A stretch of DNA of 64,000 bases, taken from assembly GCF_030463565.1 (NCBI RefSeq), contig NC_134643.1, forward strand, positions 178,046,491 to 178,110,490, written 5' to 3'. This DNA comes from Pelecanus crispus (taxonomy: Eukaryota > Chordata > Aves > Pelecaniformes > Pelecanidae). This document shows, in pieces, positions 36,724-47,470 of the stretch (the first letter of the stretch is position 1; every line of letters begins with the position of its first letter). The translations under genes and the position numbers were made by a program. The notes beneath the pieces were generated by a model that saw only the letters and a program-made list of their open reading frames with translations, did no database searches and had not been told where the DNA came from.

Positions 36724-39700
36724 CTGTTTTCTTGTGAAGAGTCGGGCAACCTTTCCATTCAATAGCATTGTTAGACAGGTAAAGCCATGATTAACTTGAA
36801 CCTATTGCACTCTTAATCAAAGCTGGCTCATTTTACCTTCTCTCCTGGGATGAGCTCTTCAGGGGTTCACTTTCAGGAGCAACTTCAGGCACCTGCAATG
36901 GAAATGTAAAAGTCAAGAGGTGGCAAGGACCTACCTGCCCAATTGCTCCCTTAGCTCTGAAAGGCAGATGCCTTGGCTGGGTTTGTTGAGCTCAGCTGAG
37001 CCCGTTCTGGTGGAATTGCACAAGGTGCAATGGCCAACCAGCATCAGCTTTCCTCTGCACTTTTGCAGAGCCTCAGGCTGGTGGATAACCTTGCTTGTAC
37101 TTGTCCCTGTGGCAGCAGTCCCACCTTCTGAGGGGGGAGGCTTTTGTTGTCATGCTGTTTGTGGACCTGACATACCTCTGCTGTTTCTGCTTCCACCCCT
37201 GGTGCTGGCAACTCTTCAGCTGATGCTCCGTCAAGCCTGGCCACCTCCTCCTCAAAGAGTTCCCCCTGATGCTCAATGAGGAACTGCACCAGCTGCGTCA
37301 CCTGCACACAGCAAACCATTGGTTTTCACCGAGGTGGCTGAAGAGGGCTCAAAGAGCCTTTCCCACTCCTGAGCCTCGCTTCTGCGCAGCTGTGGGGCTG
37401 CTCTTCCCAGCAGCTCCCCCACGAGCATTTGCTGAAGAGAGGAGGCAGCCAGGTACCTCTGAGCAGCAAAGCTCAGGTGGGCCAGACAGCTGGTGAACAT
37501 GGCGTACCTTCCCCGTCACCTGCACCAGCACGTCCAGGGGGAGCGTGTGCTCCTTGTCTGGGCCCAGGAGGTTGGGCCCCATGCAGATGGCCAGGTTGCG
37601 GGCAGTCATCCTGCTGGTGGCCGCGTTGCTGCTGATGTTTTGCAGCAGAGAGAGCAAGCTCTTGAGGAGCAGGAGGTTGGCCTTGGGCAACTTGCTGGCC
37701 ACCCTGAGGGAACAGGAACACAGCGTTCATGAAGCAGACGTTGTCAACACAGGTCCCCGGCTGACCGCAGCCAAGCCCACCCGAGGGAAGGCTCCCTGGC
37801 CACGCCTGCTCTACAGCAGAGGGGCTGCCTTCGCTGAGGTACAGCCACCTCCCTCCCTGCCCTTCTGGCAAGAGTCCCTTTGTGGAGCAACCCCCAATGC
37901 CTTTGGGAAGAGCTCCAAGGAGAGACATGCTTTTCTGGGCCACTTTCCCCCAAAACCCAACCCCACAGCAGCAAGAGGTGGCTGGCAGAAAACATGGCTG
38001 TTTCAGGCAGGCAACTTGCTTTGCAGGCAAGTCCCGGCCTCTGGCAGTCCCTGCGCAGCAGGCAGGCTGCTCGCCACACTTACTCCTTCAGCCCTGCCAG
38101 CCTCTCCTGCCTGCTGGTCTTCTGCAGGGCACTCATCCACTGCTCATAGAGCTCTGCCTGGAGGAGCTTGGAGGGGATCTTGCGGAGGAAGTCCTGCAAT
38201 GCCAAGGGTTTCGCGTGAGGCTTTGACCAGTCCGGCTGGGAGCACAGGCAGCACACCCGGCGCTCTGGCTCATGAGCAGGCGGCTGGGTTTTGGCTCCTG
38301 CTCCCACAGTGCCCATCGGCACCGACAGAGCCGGGAGCTGCCAGGCTCCAGGTCATCAGGGTTCACCTTCAAGGTGACGGCCAGCAGGTGCGCAGGCTGG
38401 CTTTGGAGGTGGACCTCCGCTCCGCTGTCGAGGGCCTCCCTCAGCTCGCGGGAGGCAGGCTCACCAGCTGACAGCTGGAAGATCCCCTCCGTGGATGGCC
38501 CGTGCTGGTGCAGGAGAGCCAGCAGGTCCTGCGGGGGACAGAGGAGGAGAGTTGCCTGTCTGGGGACAGGCCCTGGGACAGGTGGAGCTTCCTCAGGGGC
38601 AGGGACTAGCGTGGACGGCTGCAGAGCTCTCGCTGGGGTGGGGCAGAGGGGTGGCTGGAGGTGGGTGATGTGGGGAGGAGCCCGCTTTGTCCCCGAGCCC
38701 CACCCTGGGTCCCTCTGGCTGGGGCCAGCAGCTCTGCGGAGGAGCCAGCGGGATGGGGATCCCCTGGCCATGCTTGCTTACCTGGATGGGCTGGGGCAGC
38801 GTGCCGTCCTGGCTGCAGAGAGCTGCCAGGGGCCGGCCAAAGAGAGCCCCGCTGCTGCCAGAGCCCGACGGCCCGGGTGCCTCTGCAGCAGCTGAGCTCC
38901 CTCGCTGCGCAAAGGGCCAGGGCAGCCCCCTCCTCCTCCTGCGGGTCCCACCTGCTGCCAAGGAAAAGAGAGCAAAAACCCCTGCATGAGAACCGCCAAG
39001 CCAGTGCTCCCGGACCCTCTCAGCGCTGTCCCCGCAGCACCAAAAGCGCGAGAGAGGCGTCGTTTGGGAACGAGGAGCTCCAGGGGCTCAGCTCTCTCCT
39101 GCCACAGAGCGATGGGAATGGACGTGCCCCAAGGGAAGGGCAGCAGCAGCCCCAGTGCAGCGCGAGTGCCCGCCTGCCAGAGGAGGAGAGAAGGGCTGTC
39201 CTGCCCCCGTCTTCTCCAAACTCACCAGCCGAGTGGCCACGTCCACCTTGGCTGCCGCAGGGGACGGCAGGTGGCTGCTGCTTGGGACCAGCCTGGAAGA
39301 AACACGCCGCGCTCAGCGAGCAGCCCCGCAGCAGAAAGGGCCCCCGGGGAGCTGCATGGGCCCCTGGGCATGTGTGAGAGGTGGGCACAGACGAGACCGC
39401 ACTGCGAGCCATCCTCACCTCTGCCTGGCCCTGGAGCAGCCTCTCCAGGCTGCCGGCGTGTAGTGTCGTCGCCTGGGCAAGGGGAAAAGAGCAGAAGGTC
39501 AGAAGAGATGGACCTGATGGTGGTCTGGAGCAGCACGTGGGGCAGCGCGGAGAGAGGAGGGACACTCACGGCAGCGCGTCTGCTCAGCTCCTTGAGCAGG
39601 AGCTTGATGGAGGGCAGCTGGGTCACCTGGGCTCCCTCCGCTCCTTCTGGTGGCCTGTGCATGGGGAAGGAGCAGAGCAAGAGCTGTGTGAGACCCAAGG

Positions 39701-41279
39701 CGCCTGTTCCCCCTCCTGCCAGCCTGGGGAGCACTTCCAAGGTGCCCCGAAGCAGGTGGGTAGAGCCCGGCAGCGGAGCAGAGGGCAGCGGCAGTGGTGA
39801 GGCCGGGGCTGGGCAGGTGTCGGCTGGACAGAGCTGGGCGAAGCAGCTGCGCCAGCTCTGCCCGCTCAAGAGCTGCCCGCAGCCGTGGGGGCACCTCTCC
39901 CCGGCTGGGGAGCGGTGTTTGCGCATCGTAGGGCTACGCCCGGAGCCTCCCGCCGGGGTGCGAGCACGGGCCCCCCAGGCTGCACTGCCAGGCAGGGCTT
40001 ACCCGAGGAGCGCGCTGAGCCAGAGCTCCTTCAGCGCCCGGGAGCTGCAGAGAGAGCAGAGACGGGGTGAGTGCCCGCTGCTCCCCAGCCTGCGGGCAGA
40101 GGCGGGCGCCGGCACGGCCCTGCCCTGTGGGGACGGCCACAGAGGACGTGGCACCGAGACTCACGGGAAGGTGACGACGCAGGAGCCGCAGGGCCAGATG
40201 AGGACGAGGGAGTTGGTGTGCTCGCCTTCCTCCTCCTCGGCGGCATCGCCGGCCGCCCCCTTCCCGCTGCTCAGCACCTGCAGCTGGCCCAGGGCCAGGC
40301 AGAGGCGCGGGCGCGGGGCGCTGCCACGTCTGCAGAGAGGAGCGTCCGCGAGTGACATGGAGGTGGCCGAGCCCGGTGGCTCCCCTCCAGCGTCCGCCTG
40401 CCACGGGCGCAGCCATGGGTGCACCCAGCAGCAGGGTGCCGGGGGCCTGGGGCAGCTCCTTGGGTGTCCCTGCCCTGGTGCCAGGGCCAGGGCTTGGGAG
40501 GAAAGGCAGCTGGGCCCTGCGAGTCTCACCTGGGCTTGGCGATGACCAAGGCGTCGCTGAAGAGGAGGAGGTCCCTCTCCTTCGTCGCACGGCCCCGGGT
40601 CACCCGCACGCGCTGCTGGAGCAGCGGCTCGGGCGATGCTGGGACGGGCGCGCGCTGCTGCACGGGCTCAGGGTCGTCCCTGCAGAGCAGACGGTGCCGG
40701 GCATGAGAAAGGCGGCTGCCGCGGGGCCCGGCTGTGCCGGCGTGTCCCCGAGCCGCGGGGGGAGCCCACCTGGAGCCGCGGCAGCAGTTCACCTGGCCCA
40801 TCCCGCCAAGGCCAGGAGAAGCCTCGCGTGGGACACCCCGTGGGGCGCAGGACAGTGCCCAGGCGGCCCGAGCGAGGCCGCCAAGGGGGTCCCGGTGCCT
40901 GGCAGTGCTGCTGGGCAAGAGCTTGGCTCTCCCCAGTGCCGCTGGGTGCTGGCACAGCGCCGTCCCTGCAGGCACTGGGGCCGTTGCCGGGCCAGCGCAG
41001 GGTCAGCGCAGCGTGGCATTGTGAGCTCAGGGGTGGCCCTGGGGGGCGGGGCACGGGGGGCTCTCCCCACTGTGCCCATGTCTCTCTCGTGCTGGGGAGC
41101 CCAGAGCTGGGCACAGCGCTGCAGGCATGGCCTCAGCAGCGCCGAGCAGAGGGGAAGGGTCACCTCCCTCCCGCTGCTGGCAACGCTTGGGCCAGCGCAG
41201 CCCAGGGGGCCGCTCACCGCTGCCTTTGGGCAAGGGCGCCTTGCTGGCTGCTGCTCAACTTGGTGTCCTCTCTGTAGCC
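36630..41279 (-). CDS. ARHGAP20/TAGAP-like Rho GTPase-activating protein, 14 inferred exons, N-terminus incomplete
   Basis: The family stimulates GTP hydrolysis by Rho-type GTPases. All inferred introns are GT-AG and phases agree throughout. Exons in transcript order: 41279-41218 (tentative), 40679-40530, 40329-40165, 40044-40003, 39654-39570, 39472-39419, 39292-39226, 38951-38782, 38528-38367, 38193-38084, 37703-37508, 37301-37176, 36892-36837, 36723-36630 (tentative, TGA). Together they give about 512 residues with no internal stop. Exons 2-4 encode a PH region ([44 protein letters not shown]), 5-6 a remnant resembling the region after PH in ARHGAP20, and 8-12 a RhoGAP domain ending with [12 protein letters not shown]. 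The arginine-finger position reads GIFQLSA (Gln). Human ARHGAP20 and TAGAP are considerably longer at the C-terminus. The start codon was not found. Introns are only about 100-380 bp and the whole gene is very GC-rich. A lineage-specific paralogue is likely; an intact-looking pseudogene is possible. Confidence 0.8.
37176..38951 (-). other. RhoGAP domain (exons 8-12), arginine finger replaced by Gln
   Basis: The fold is complete in order. [20 protein letters not shown] opens the domain (exon 38951-38782). [20 protein letters not shown] (38528-38367) contains the finger loop. HLLAVTLK is followed by [20 protein letters not shown] (38193-38084), retaining the Lys and Arg of the 'LK.FLR' motif. 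[20 protein letters not shown] and [12 protein letters not shown] (37703-37508) carry the conserved Asn. [18 protein letters not shown] (37301-37176) closes it. The catalytic Arg of the canonical GIF-R motif is CAG (Gln) at 38,475-38,477. GTPase binding could persist while catalysis is lost; that is inference. Confidence 0.8.
39226..40679 (-). other. PH region and shortened Ras-association-like region (exons 2-7)
   Basis: The PH segment is split over 40679-40530, 40329-40165 and 40044-40003. The beta-strand signature is [17 protein letters not shown], then [12 protein letters not shown], an acidic loop (EEEEGEH), then the strand [16 protein letters not shown] and the final helix [13 protein letters not shown]. 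Exons 39654-39570 and 39472-39419 ([32 protein letters not shown]) align in order with the segment that begins the Ras-association part of ARHGAP20. Most of that domain is missing, and a Gly/Pro/Arg-rich linker (39292-39226 and the start of 38951-38782) leads into RhoGAP. Confidence 0.7.
41218..41279 (-). other. Candidate upstream coding exon of the RhoGAP-like gene
   Basis: On the minus strand a pyrimidine-rich acceptor (cctactactactcctacag) precedes 62 open bases ending in GCG/gtgagc. The exon starts in phase 0 and leaves two bases. This is exactly the phase the next exon (40,679) needs, completing an Arg codon before DDPEP. It encodes [20 protein letters not shown]. No Met is in it, so at least one more exon would be needed upstream. 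Confidence 0.45.
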
Positions 41280-41432
41280 CTGTAGGAGTAGTAGTAGGAA
41301 AGTGTTTCCAGGACTGCAATAGCTCCCCTCATGGAGAAGAATATCTTGGATGGCTTAAAAGTGGGGTAGGGGAGCACACACATAGTTGATTTTTGCATCT
41401 GCCACCGGCATTTTACAAGTGTTCCTGGGCAA

Positions 41433-41622
41433 CATTTAACCTGGCTTTTTCGACTCCTCCTTCCCATCAGTCCCTTGGCATGTGTCATGGCTCAGAGCAA
41501 CTTTCCACTTCACACCGCAAGAGCGAGGCAACATCCCAGTCAGGACCCAGACACAAGTCTGGACCTTCTTGTCACTCAACAGCTGAGCACAAGGCAAATG
41601 GAAAGTGGAGGAGATCAAAAGC
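41433..41622 (+). repeat. Inner direct repeat B, right copy
   Basis: Right partner of 32,194-32,385 (same orientation, roughly 92 percent identical by hand alignment). It lies immediately upstream of the RhoGAP-like gene, so any promoter or first exon would fall at or beyond it. Confidence 0.85.
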
Positions 41623-42275
41623 CAAAACGCATGCTGATATTTGTCCTGCCTCCAGCTACAGTAGCAACCAATGGGTCCTGTGTCTTGAGGGCTCCCCGTG
41701 ACATTACTTGTCATGGTGGCCTGAGACAGAGAAGTGTTATTTAACAACAGTTAAAGCTACCTTGTAATAATTATTTTTCATGCTGCCTGGCAGTTTATTT
41801 TGAAGCCTTTCCGAAGGACAGCTAGTATTGTTCTGTCACAAATTGTTGCTGTAGTAGAAAGTGACAGCCTTGGCTCTTGTTGCTGCTGTGCTTGCTGCTG
41901 CCACAAGTGCACTGGCTGACCTGGCTGCAGCCGGTGGGGTTGTCTCCTCTTCAGAAGGAGCAAACCATAAAACAGAAAACAGAAAAAGCAAAGTTAATGG
42001 CTGAGCAATCTGTTGTACGAGAATAACCTAGAGCTGAGCTCCATCCCCATGAATGCCTTAGCCAAGTACCCTTGGAACCTCTAACTGAAAATGTGTAAAG
42101 ATAGAGCCAGTGAAACGTGGCCAGATTTGTCAGGAAGAGATGCTGTGGAAATTAGTAAGTAGAAATTAGTGAAGAAAGGATAATTTTGTCTGTTTATCAC
42201 CTAAAAAGGTAGCATTGGTTCTATATTACTAATATTTTATATTGTTCTCTGAGTTAAAAGACTATAATTTCTGGG
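41623..42275. other. Spacer, nothing recognised
   Basis: GC-moderate to AT-rich sequence. A short (CTGCTG)-like patch lies at about 41,878-41,902. Could contain the first exon or promoter of the minus-strand RhoGAP-like gene, but no motif is decisive. Confidence 0.4.
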
Positions 42276-43325
42276 TTAGAGTAGAATAGAATAGAATATT
42301 TCAGTTGGAAGGGACCTACAACGATCATCTAGTCCAACTGCCTGACCACTTCAGGGCTGACCAAAAGTTAAATCATATCATTAAGGGCATTGTCCAAATG
42401 CCTCTTAAACGCTGACAGGCATGGGACATCAACGACCCCTCTATGAAGCCTGCTCCAGTGTTTGGCCACCCTCTCGGTAAAGAAATGCTTCCTAATGTCC
42501 AGTCTAAACCTCCCCCGGTGCAGCTTTGAACCATTCCCATGAGTCCTGTCACTGGATACCAGGGAGAAGAGCTCAGCACCTCCCTCCCCACTTCCCCTCC
42601 TCAGGAAGCTGGAGAGAGTAATGAGGTCAGCCCTCAGCCTCCTTTTCTCCAATCTAGACAAACCCAGAGTCCTCAGCCACTCCTTATAAGACATTCCTTC
42701 CAGCCCCTTCACCAGCTTTCTTGCCCTCCTCTGGATGCATTCAAGTACCTCAACATCCTTTTTAAATTGTGGAGCCCAGAACTGCACACAGTATTCAAGT
42801 GAGGCCGCACCAACACTGAATACAGCGCAATAATCACCTCTTTTGACTGGCTGGTTATGCTGTGTTTGATGCACCCCAGGCCACGGTTTGCCCTCTTGGC
42901 TGCCAGGGCACACTGCTGACTCATACTGAGCCTGCCATCGACCAGCACCCCCAGATCCCTTTCTGCAGGGCTGCTCTCCAGCCACCTCTCCCCCAATTTA
43001 TACTTGTGTCCAGCATTACTCCATGCCAGGTGCAGAACCTGGCGTTTGTTCTTGTTAAATTTCATGCCATTGAATTTGCCCAGTGCTCCAATCTACCCAG
43101 ATCCCTCTGCAAGGCCTCTTGTTCCTTGAGAGAGTCAACAGCACATCCCAGTTTAGTATTTTCAGCAAACTTCCTAGGGGTGCATTCAACTCCAGCCTCC
43201 AGATCATTGATAAAAATACTGAACAGAACTGGCCCTAGAATTGAGCCCTCAGGAACACCACTGGTGACTGGCCAGCAGCCAGATGTAGCCCCATTCACTA
43301 CGACCCTTTGTATATAAGAAGCTGA
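42276..43325 (-). mobile_element. CR1 LINE (RT to 3' end), 5' truncated
   Basis: Minus-oriented CR1 with the 3' tail 'agaatagaatagaatatttcagttggaaggg' at 42,280. It extends to the RT region, readable as VTSGVPEGSILGPVLFSIFINDLE (about 43,260-43,190) and KFAENTKLGCAVDSLKE (about 43,175-43,125), where the catalytic FADD has decayed to FAEN. A separate 205-codon frame (42,985-42,368) covers the C-terminal part. It differs in subfamily from the copy at 45.9 kb. Confidence 0.88.
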
Positions 43326-45301
43326 ATTGTTAGTCATGGCCACCACTGTGAGACTCCATGCTGCCTGGACCTGGACCACTGACAATCTGTAGAGAAAAAT
43401 GACCTCTGGAGTAGGATGTGTTAGTCTACAGATAACCACAGACTGCTGGAGTTCGTGTCCTTAGTTTACGGCATTGGCTGATGCTCTGCAAGGAGGGAAG
43501 GACCATGGCTTGGTCTGTTGCAAGCCATTGTGCTGCTTGGACATTGTGTCTCCATCACAACTTTGATGACAATGACTTCTGTGCTGGCTGCTAGAATATG
43601 CACTGCCTTGGTTTGTTAGGTTTTGAATTTGATAAGGTTTATGGCTTTCTCTCTGGTATGTTTTCTCTCCAATGACAAATTACAGGAGAATTACTGCCTG
43701 GAAGCTCAGCAGAGTATCCAGTACTTCTCAAATGGGGACCGCTACTGGTGGGGGTCTTCTACCAGAGGACTATATTGTGAGCACAAGAGTCTCAAAAAGT
43801 CCACTTCTGCCCACCAGAAAACCCTCCATTTTACTGAGATTTAACAAGTTATTCTCCATCTACATAGGGGCTAACACGAACGCTCTTTGGTTACAGGGCA
43901 TACCTTCAACCCTTACAGTTCTTAACAGGCATTTACAAATCCTTTCCCCTACTGTGGGGTTCTATGTGTTTTGTTTGTCTTTGGTTTTCTTTCTTTTTTG
44001 TTTTTTCCTCTGTTTCTTCTTTTTTGGTAATTATTTAATTGTAAAATTTGGGAATTTTCAACCAAATTCAATCACTATGGCAGTAGGGATATCCTAGGGA
44101 TAAATATGCCAAATGAAAAGACTCATGTAGGCTACAGTTCCATTGGCTTCAACAGAACAACGTTAAGGTATAAACTTTTAGATTTTTGAATGTGACCATC
44201 CTGCAGTGTCAGCACAGGAATATGTGCTCAAAATATAATGCATTCAGTAGCATATCCAGAATACAGTATAAGTAATTGTCTCCCTATCTTATTTCAACGC
44301 CAACCAAAATAATTCTAGTTATGGAGTCTTCCCGAGTTAATGCCTTTGGGACCTGAAGTTCAAACCTAGTCAACAGGATCTATAAGAGCCACTTCAAATA
44401 CAAATAAACATCATTAATAATCTGACCGCCCACAAGCAGTTCTGCAAAGAACACTGACTTTAGGAAGAGATTTGAAGGAACACGTATGGTACTATTCAAA
44501 AGACAGACGCTGGCATGAAAGAAAATAAGAAAAAAAGCTAGTTTGATTTAAATCTTGCAAAATCTGCTTATACTTCTGTGAGGCCAAAACTCGCTGGTTA
44601 AGCTTCCATTCATTTACTGGGGCTGTAATTTATCTCACAGGGAGTAGCAAAAGCACAGAAGTTTGAAGAGTAAGTGCAGTATTTAACTATGCTTATCCAA
44701 GAGGACAAGACCAAGATCATAATGCCACACATCCCTTGCAAATGTCCACTTTTGGAAAGAGTAATCCATAGATGATCTCGGGTCCTGCTCTCACAAATCC
44801 CACACAGAAGCCAGTTTAGGGAAAACCAAAGGCATAGGAGTGAATCTTTTTTCAGTACCACAAAGCCATCACACAGATTATACACTTTAATTTTATTCAG
44901 GGAATTCTTAAAAAAACTTCATACAAGTCCTGCTACAGGAAAGCAGCGTGACTCTCCTGTATCAACAGATTAAGTAGTATAAATTATTATCAGGGTGCAA
45001 CAAGGCACTTTTGGATGACTACCTCTACAAAGTCAGGAACATCTAAGTGGCATGAGAAATTACAACAACTGAGAAATGTAAGAAAGTATGACAGAGGTGA
45101 GATATGAGAAGTTCTAACAATTACTATTAAAAAGTTGGAGAGAATATATCCTTTATGTCTTTAAAATAACGTTTTTAATACTAACATATCTGAAAATTAC
45201 TGAGTAAATAAATGATCTGAAGTTAGAATACAAATATAACATGATTAAAGAAACTTTCTAATATTAGACTGAAGTGAATCGAGCTTTTCTACTATATTTG
45301 G
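43326..45301. other. Intergenic, nothing recognised
   Basis: AT-rich, with a T-rich low-complexity stretch at about 43,968-44,030. No domain-bearing frame was found. Confidence 0.5.
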
Positions 45302-45389
45302 ATTCTGATAAGCTTCACCTTCCTCAGTGGCTGCAGAAGAAAATGTAAAAATACTCTGTAAAATGTTGAAATACTATACCAGCCATTCA
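45302..45389 (+). repeat. Outer direct repeat A, right copy
   Basis: Matches 29,651-29,766 in the same orientation but lacks about 28 internal bases. Marks the right edge of the accessory block. Confidence 0.75.
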
Positions 45390-45906
45390 TAAAATTATGA
45401 ACAGGTTTTTTTTGCTTGATAAGAATTGATGAAAGCATCCAGTTTGTAATTTTCCCGTAATTAAATCTTATTAATTTTTTTTTAAAAAAAGAAGGAAAGA
45501 AGTATTCTACAATACCTCCTCTAAAAGTAGATTTAGTGATTTTCCTCTGTGAAATAATCCAAGTTGCCTCTACTGCATGACCGAGAAGAAACAATGTCTG
45601 TGCTCCCTCTTCTGGCTCTGCAGCAGCATTGACCCAAGCAAATCCTAACCATGCTGACACCAGGGCTGAGGCCTGTGCGCAACAGAGAGAACAAAAATGT
45701 ACAGCACCGTACTGTTTCAGCTTCCTTAAAGAGAAAAATTAAAAGTTGCTTCAAATGGAAATTAAAATGGTTAAAAAAAATTTTATTTCAAAACTTCCTG
45801 AATTTTTTTTTTCCAAGATCTGACAGCTGAAACATATAAAAATGGCTTGCACAATGAACAACAGCACTTTTCCAATATTTGTAATACTGGAATAATTTTT
45901 CATTCA
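45390..45906. other. Spacer, nothing recognised
   Basis: AT-rich, with homopolymer T/A runs near 45,475-45,490 and 45,773-45,815. No gene recognised. Confidence 0.5.
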
Positions 45907-46352
45907 AAAATGATCCAAGGGCTGGAGCACCTCTCCTACGAGGACAGGCTGAGTGAGTTGGGGTCGTTCAGTCTGGAGAAGAGAAGGCTGCGAGGAGACC
46001 TTATTGCGGCCTTTCAGTACTTAAAGGGGGCCTACAGGAAGGATGGGGAGAATCTTTTTAACAAGGCCTGTTGTGACAGAACAAGGAATAATGGATTTAA
46101 ACTAAAGAAGAATAGATTTAGACTAGACATAAGAAAGAAATTTTTTACAATGACGGTGGTGAAGCACTGGAACAGGTTGCCCAGAGAGGTGGTAGAGGCC
46201 CCATCCCTGGCAACATTCAAGGTGAGGTTGGACGGGGCTCTGAGCAACCTGATCTGGTTAAAGCTGTCCCTGCTCCCTGCAGGGGGGTTGGGCTAGATGG
46301 CCTCTAAAGGTCCCTTCCAACCCAAAGCATTCTATGATTCTGTGATTCTCTG
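45907..46352 (+). mobile_element. CR1 LINE 3' end with intact C-terminal coding frame
   Basis: Plus-oriented, 5' truncated. The frame from [20 protein letters not shown] through [20 protein letters not shown] and [18 protein letters not shown] to the stop at about 46,294 is uninterrupted. It is followed by the 3' UTR 'ggtcccttccaacccaaagc' and the tail 'attctatgattctgtgattctctg'. The well-preserved frame suggests this is one of the younger CR1 copies here. Confidence 0.92.
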
Positions 46353-47382
46353 AATTTTTAATAATCCAATCGGTACATTCTGCCACTTGTGATTATTCAC
46401 TTACTGCAAGTTTGATTAAGATCTTAGATAGCTGAGCCATCTCACAGGCAAAGGAGGTTCATACTGTGATTCAGGAATGCCTTACCTCCAGCTTGGTGTA
46501 TCCCGCACAAATGTTGGCTCGGAAAAAGAATTTTTCTCTATGCTAGTTCAATTTAACGCGAAGGTGGTCTGGACATAAGGGTAGCAGGAAGGGCAAAATC
46601 AAGATCCTGCTTGCTTCCTCCTATGGTTTGTGTATGACTAACATCTGAAACAGAAAGGATACTGTGTCTTCTATTTCTGCATAGGATTTGCATAGCGAAA
46701 TACACTAGACAGTGCCATCTCAAAATCTGCCACTCCAGGATTCAACAGTCCATGCGCTGTGCCACGTTGCCCAAAACTGTAGGCTTACGGACAAAAATGG
46801 GGCAGAACATTAGCTGGTGTATAAGACGCACAGTAGACAGGAGTTCAGAAAGAACATTTGGGATGGACCTACTTAATTACTAGGAAGCCAGCCTCTCTTC
46901 CCCAGCAGTAAATCCCCCACACAGAGCATGTGCTGCATGACATGAAAGCTGAGACCACAGCGCCGTCATCAGCGTCACAGCTGCCTCCTGCCTTGGCCAG
47001 GCTCATGGAGCCACCGTGTTCCTGCAAGGCACGGGGGCCTCGCAGCCACCTCCGTCACAGCGGTTTGCCCGAGGGAATTGGGGAACGTGGGTGGCCGCTT
47101 ACCCCCCGTGTGCAGGCACAAATCCAGGTGTGGCTCTGCCCCATAATCGTTTGCTTGCACAGACCAGAATGACAAAGTTGGTACTTGCTGACTGCACTAC
47201 AAAGATTTCTGGAAGATGAAGCTCTGCTGGTTGGTGTCATAGGGGCAGAGTTATGAGCTATGTCTTTCCTGCTCAACTGCATTTTGGGAAGAAGATGAGG
47301 TATTAATTACACCCTGGGCCCTTTCCCAGTCACAAGCAGGGGCTAAGCTTAATTTTGCTGCCATTGGCAAAGTGGAGCAATC
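46353..47382. other. Intergenic, with a GC-rich patch at about 46,930-47,150
   Basis: The GC-rich patch is open in several frames on both strands (up to 80 codons) but no domain or splice pattern is recognisable. No gene is supported. Confidence 0.45.
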
Positions 47383-47470
47383 CTGTCCCCGCGTTAGTAC
47401 AAGCTAATGAGCAAGTACACAACAAGCTGTCCCCGTGTTAGTACAAGCTAATGAGGTTCCACAACACAAG
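47383..47470 (+). repeat. Two-copy tandem duplication, period 44 bp
   Basis: 'ctgtccccgcgttagtacaagctaatgag' at 47,383 recurs from 47,427 with a single change in that stretch (cgcg to cgtg). The second half of each unit is more diverged ('caagtacacaacaag' versus 'gttccacaacacaag'). Confidence 0.75.

Noticed and set aside
36144..36737. 197-codon plus-strand frame
   Set aside because: Overlaps the candidate terminal exon of the minus-strand gene and shows no recognisable domain.
38986..40545. 519-codon open frame on the plus strand over the RhoGAP-like gene (and others at 37,545-38,471 and 40,352-41,389)
   Set aside because: They cover introns and exons of the minus-strand gene alike and have no domain. 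Long antisense frames are expected in very GC-rich DNA that lacks stop codons.
32194..41622. Inner direct repeats as LTRs of a retroelement carrying the gene
   Set aside because: No TG...CA ends, no primer-binding site or polypurine tract beside them, no target duplication, and the gene contains introns.
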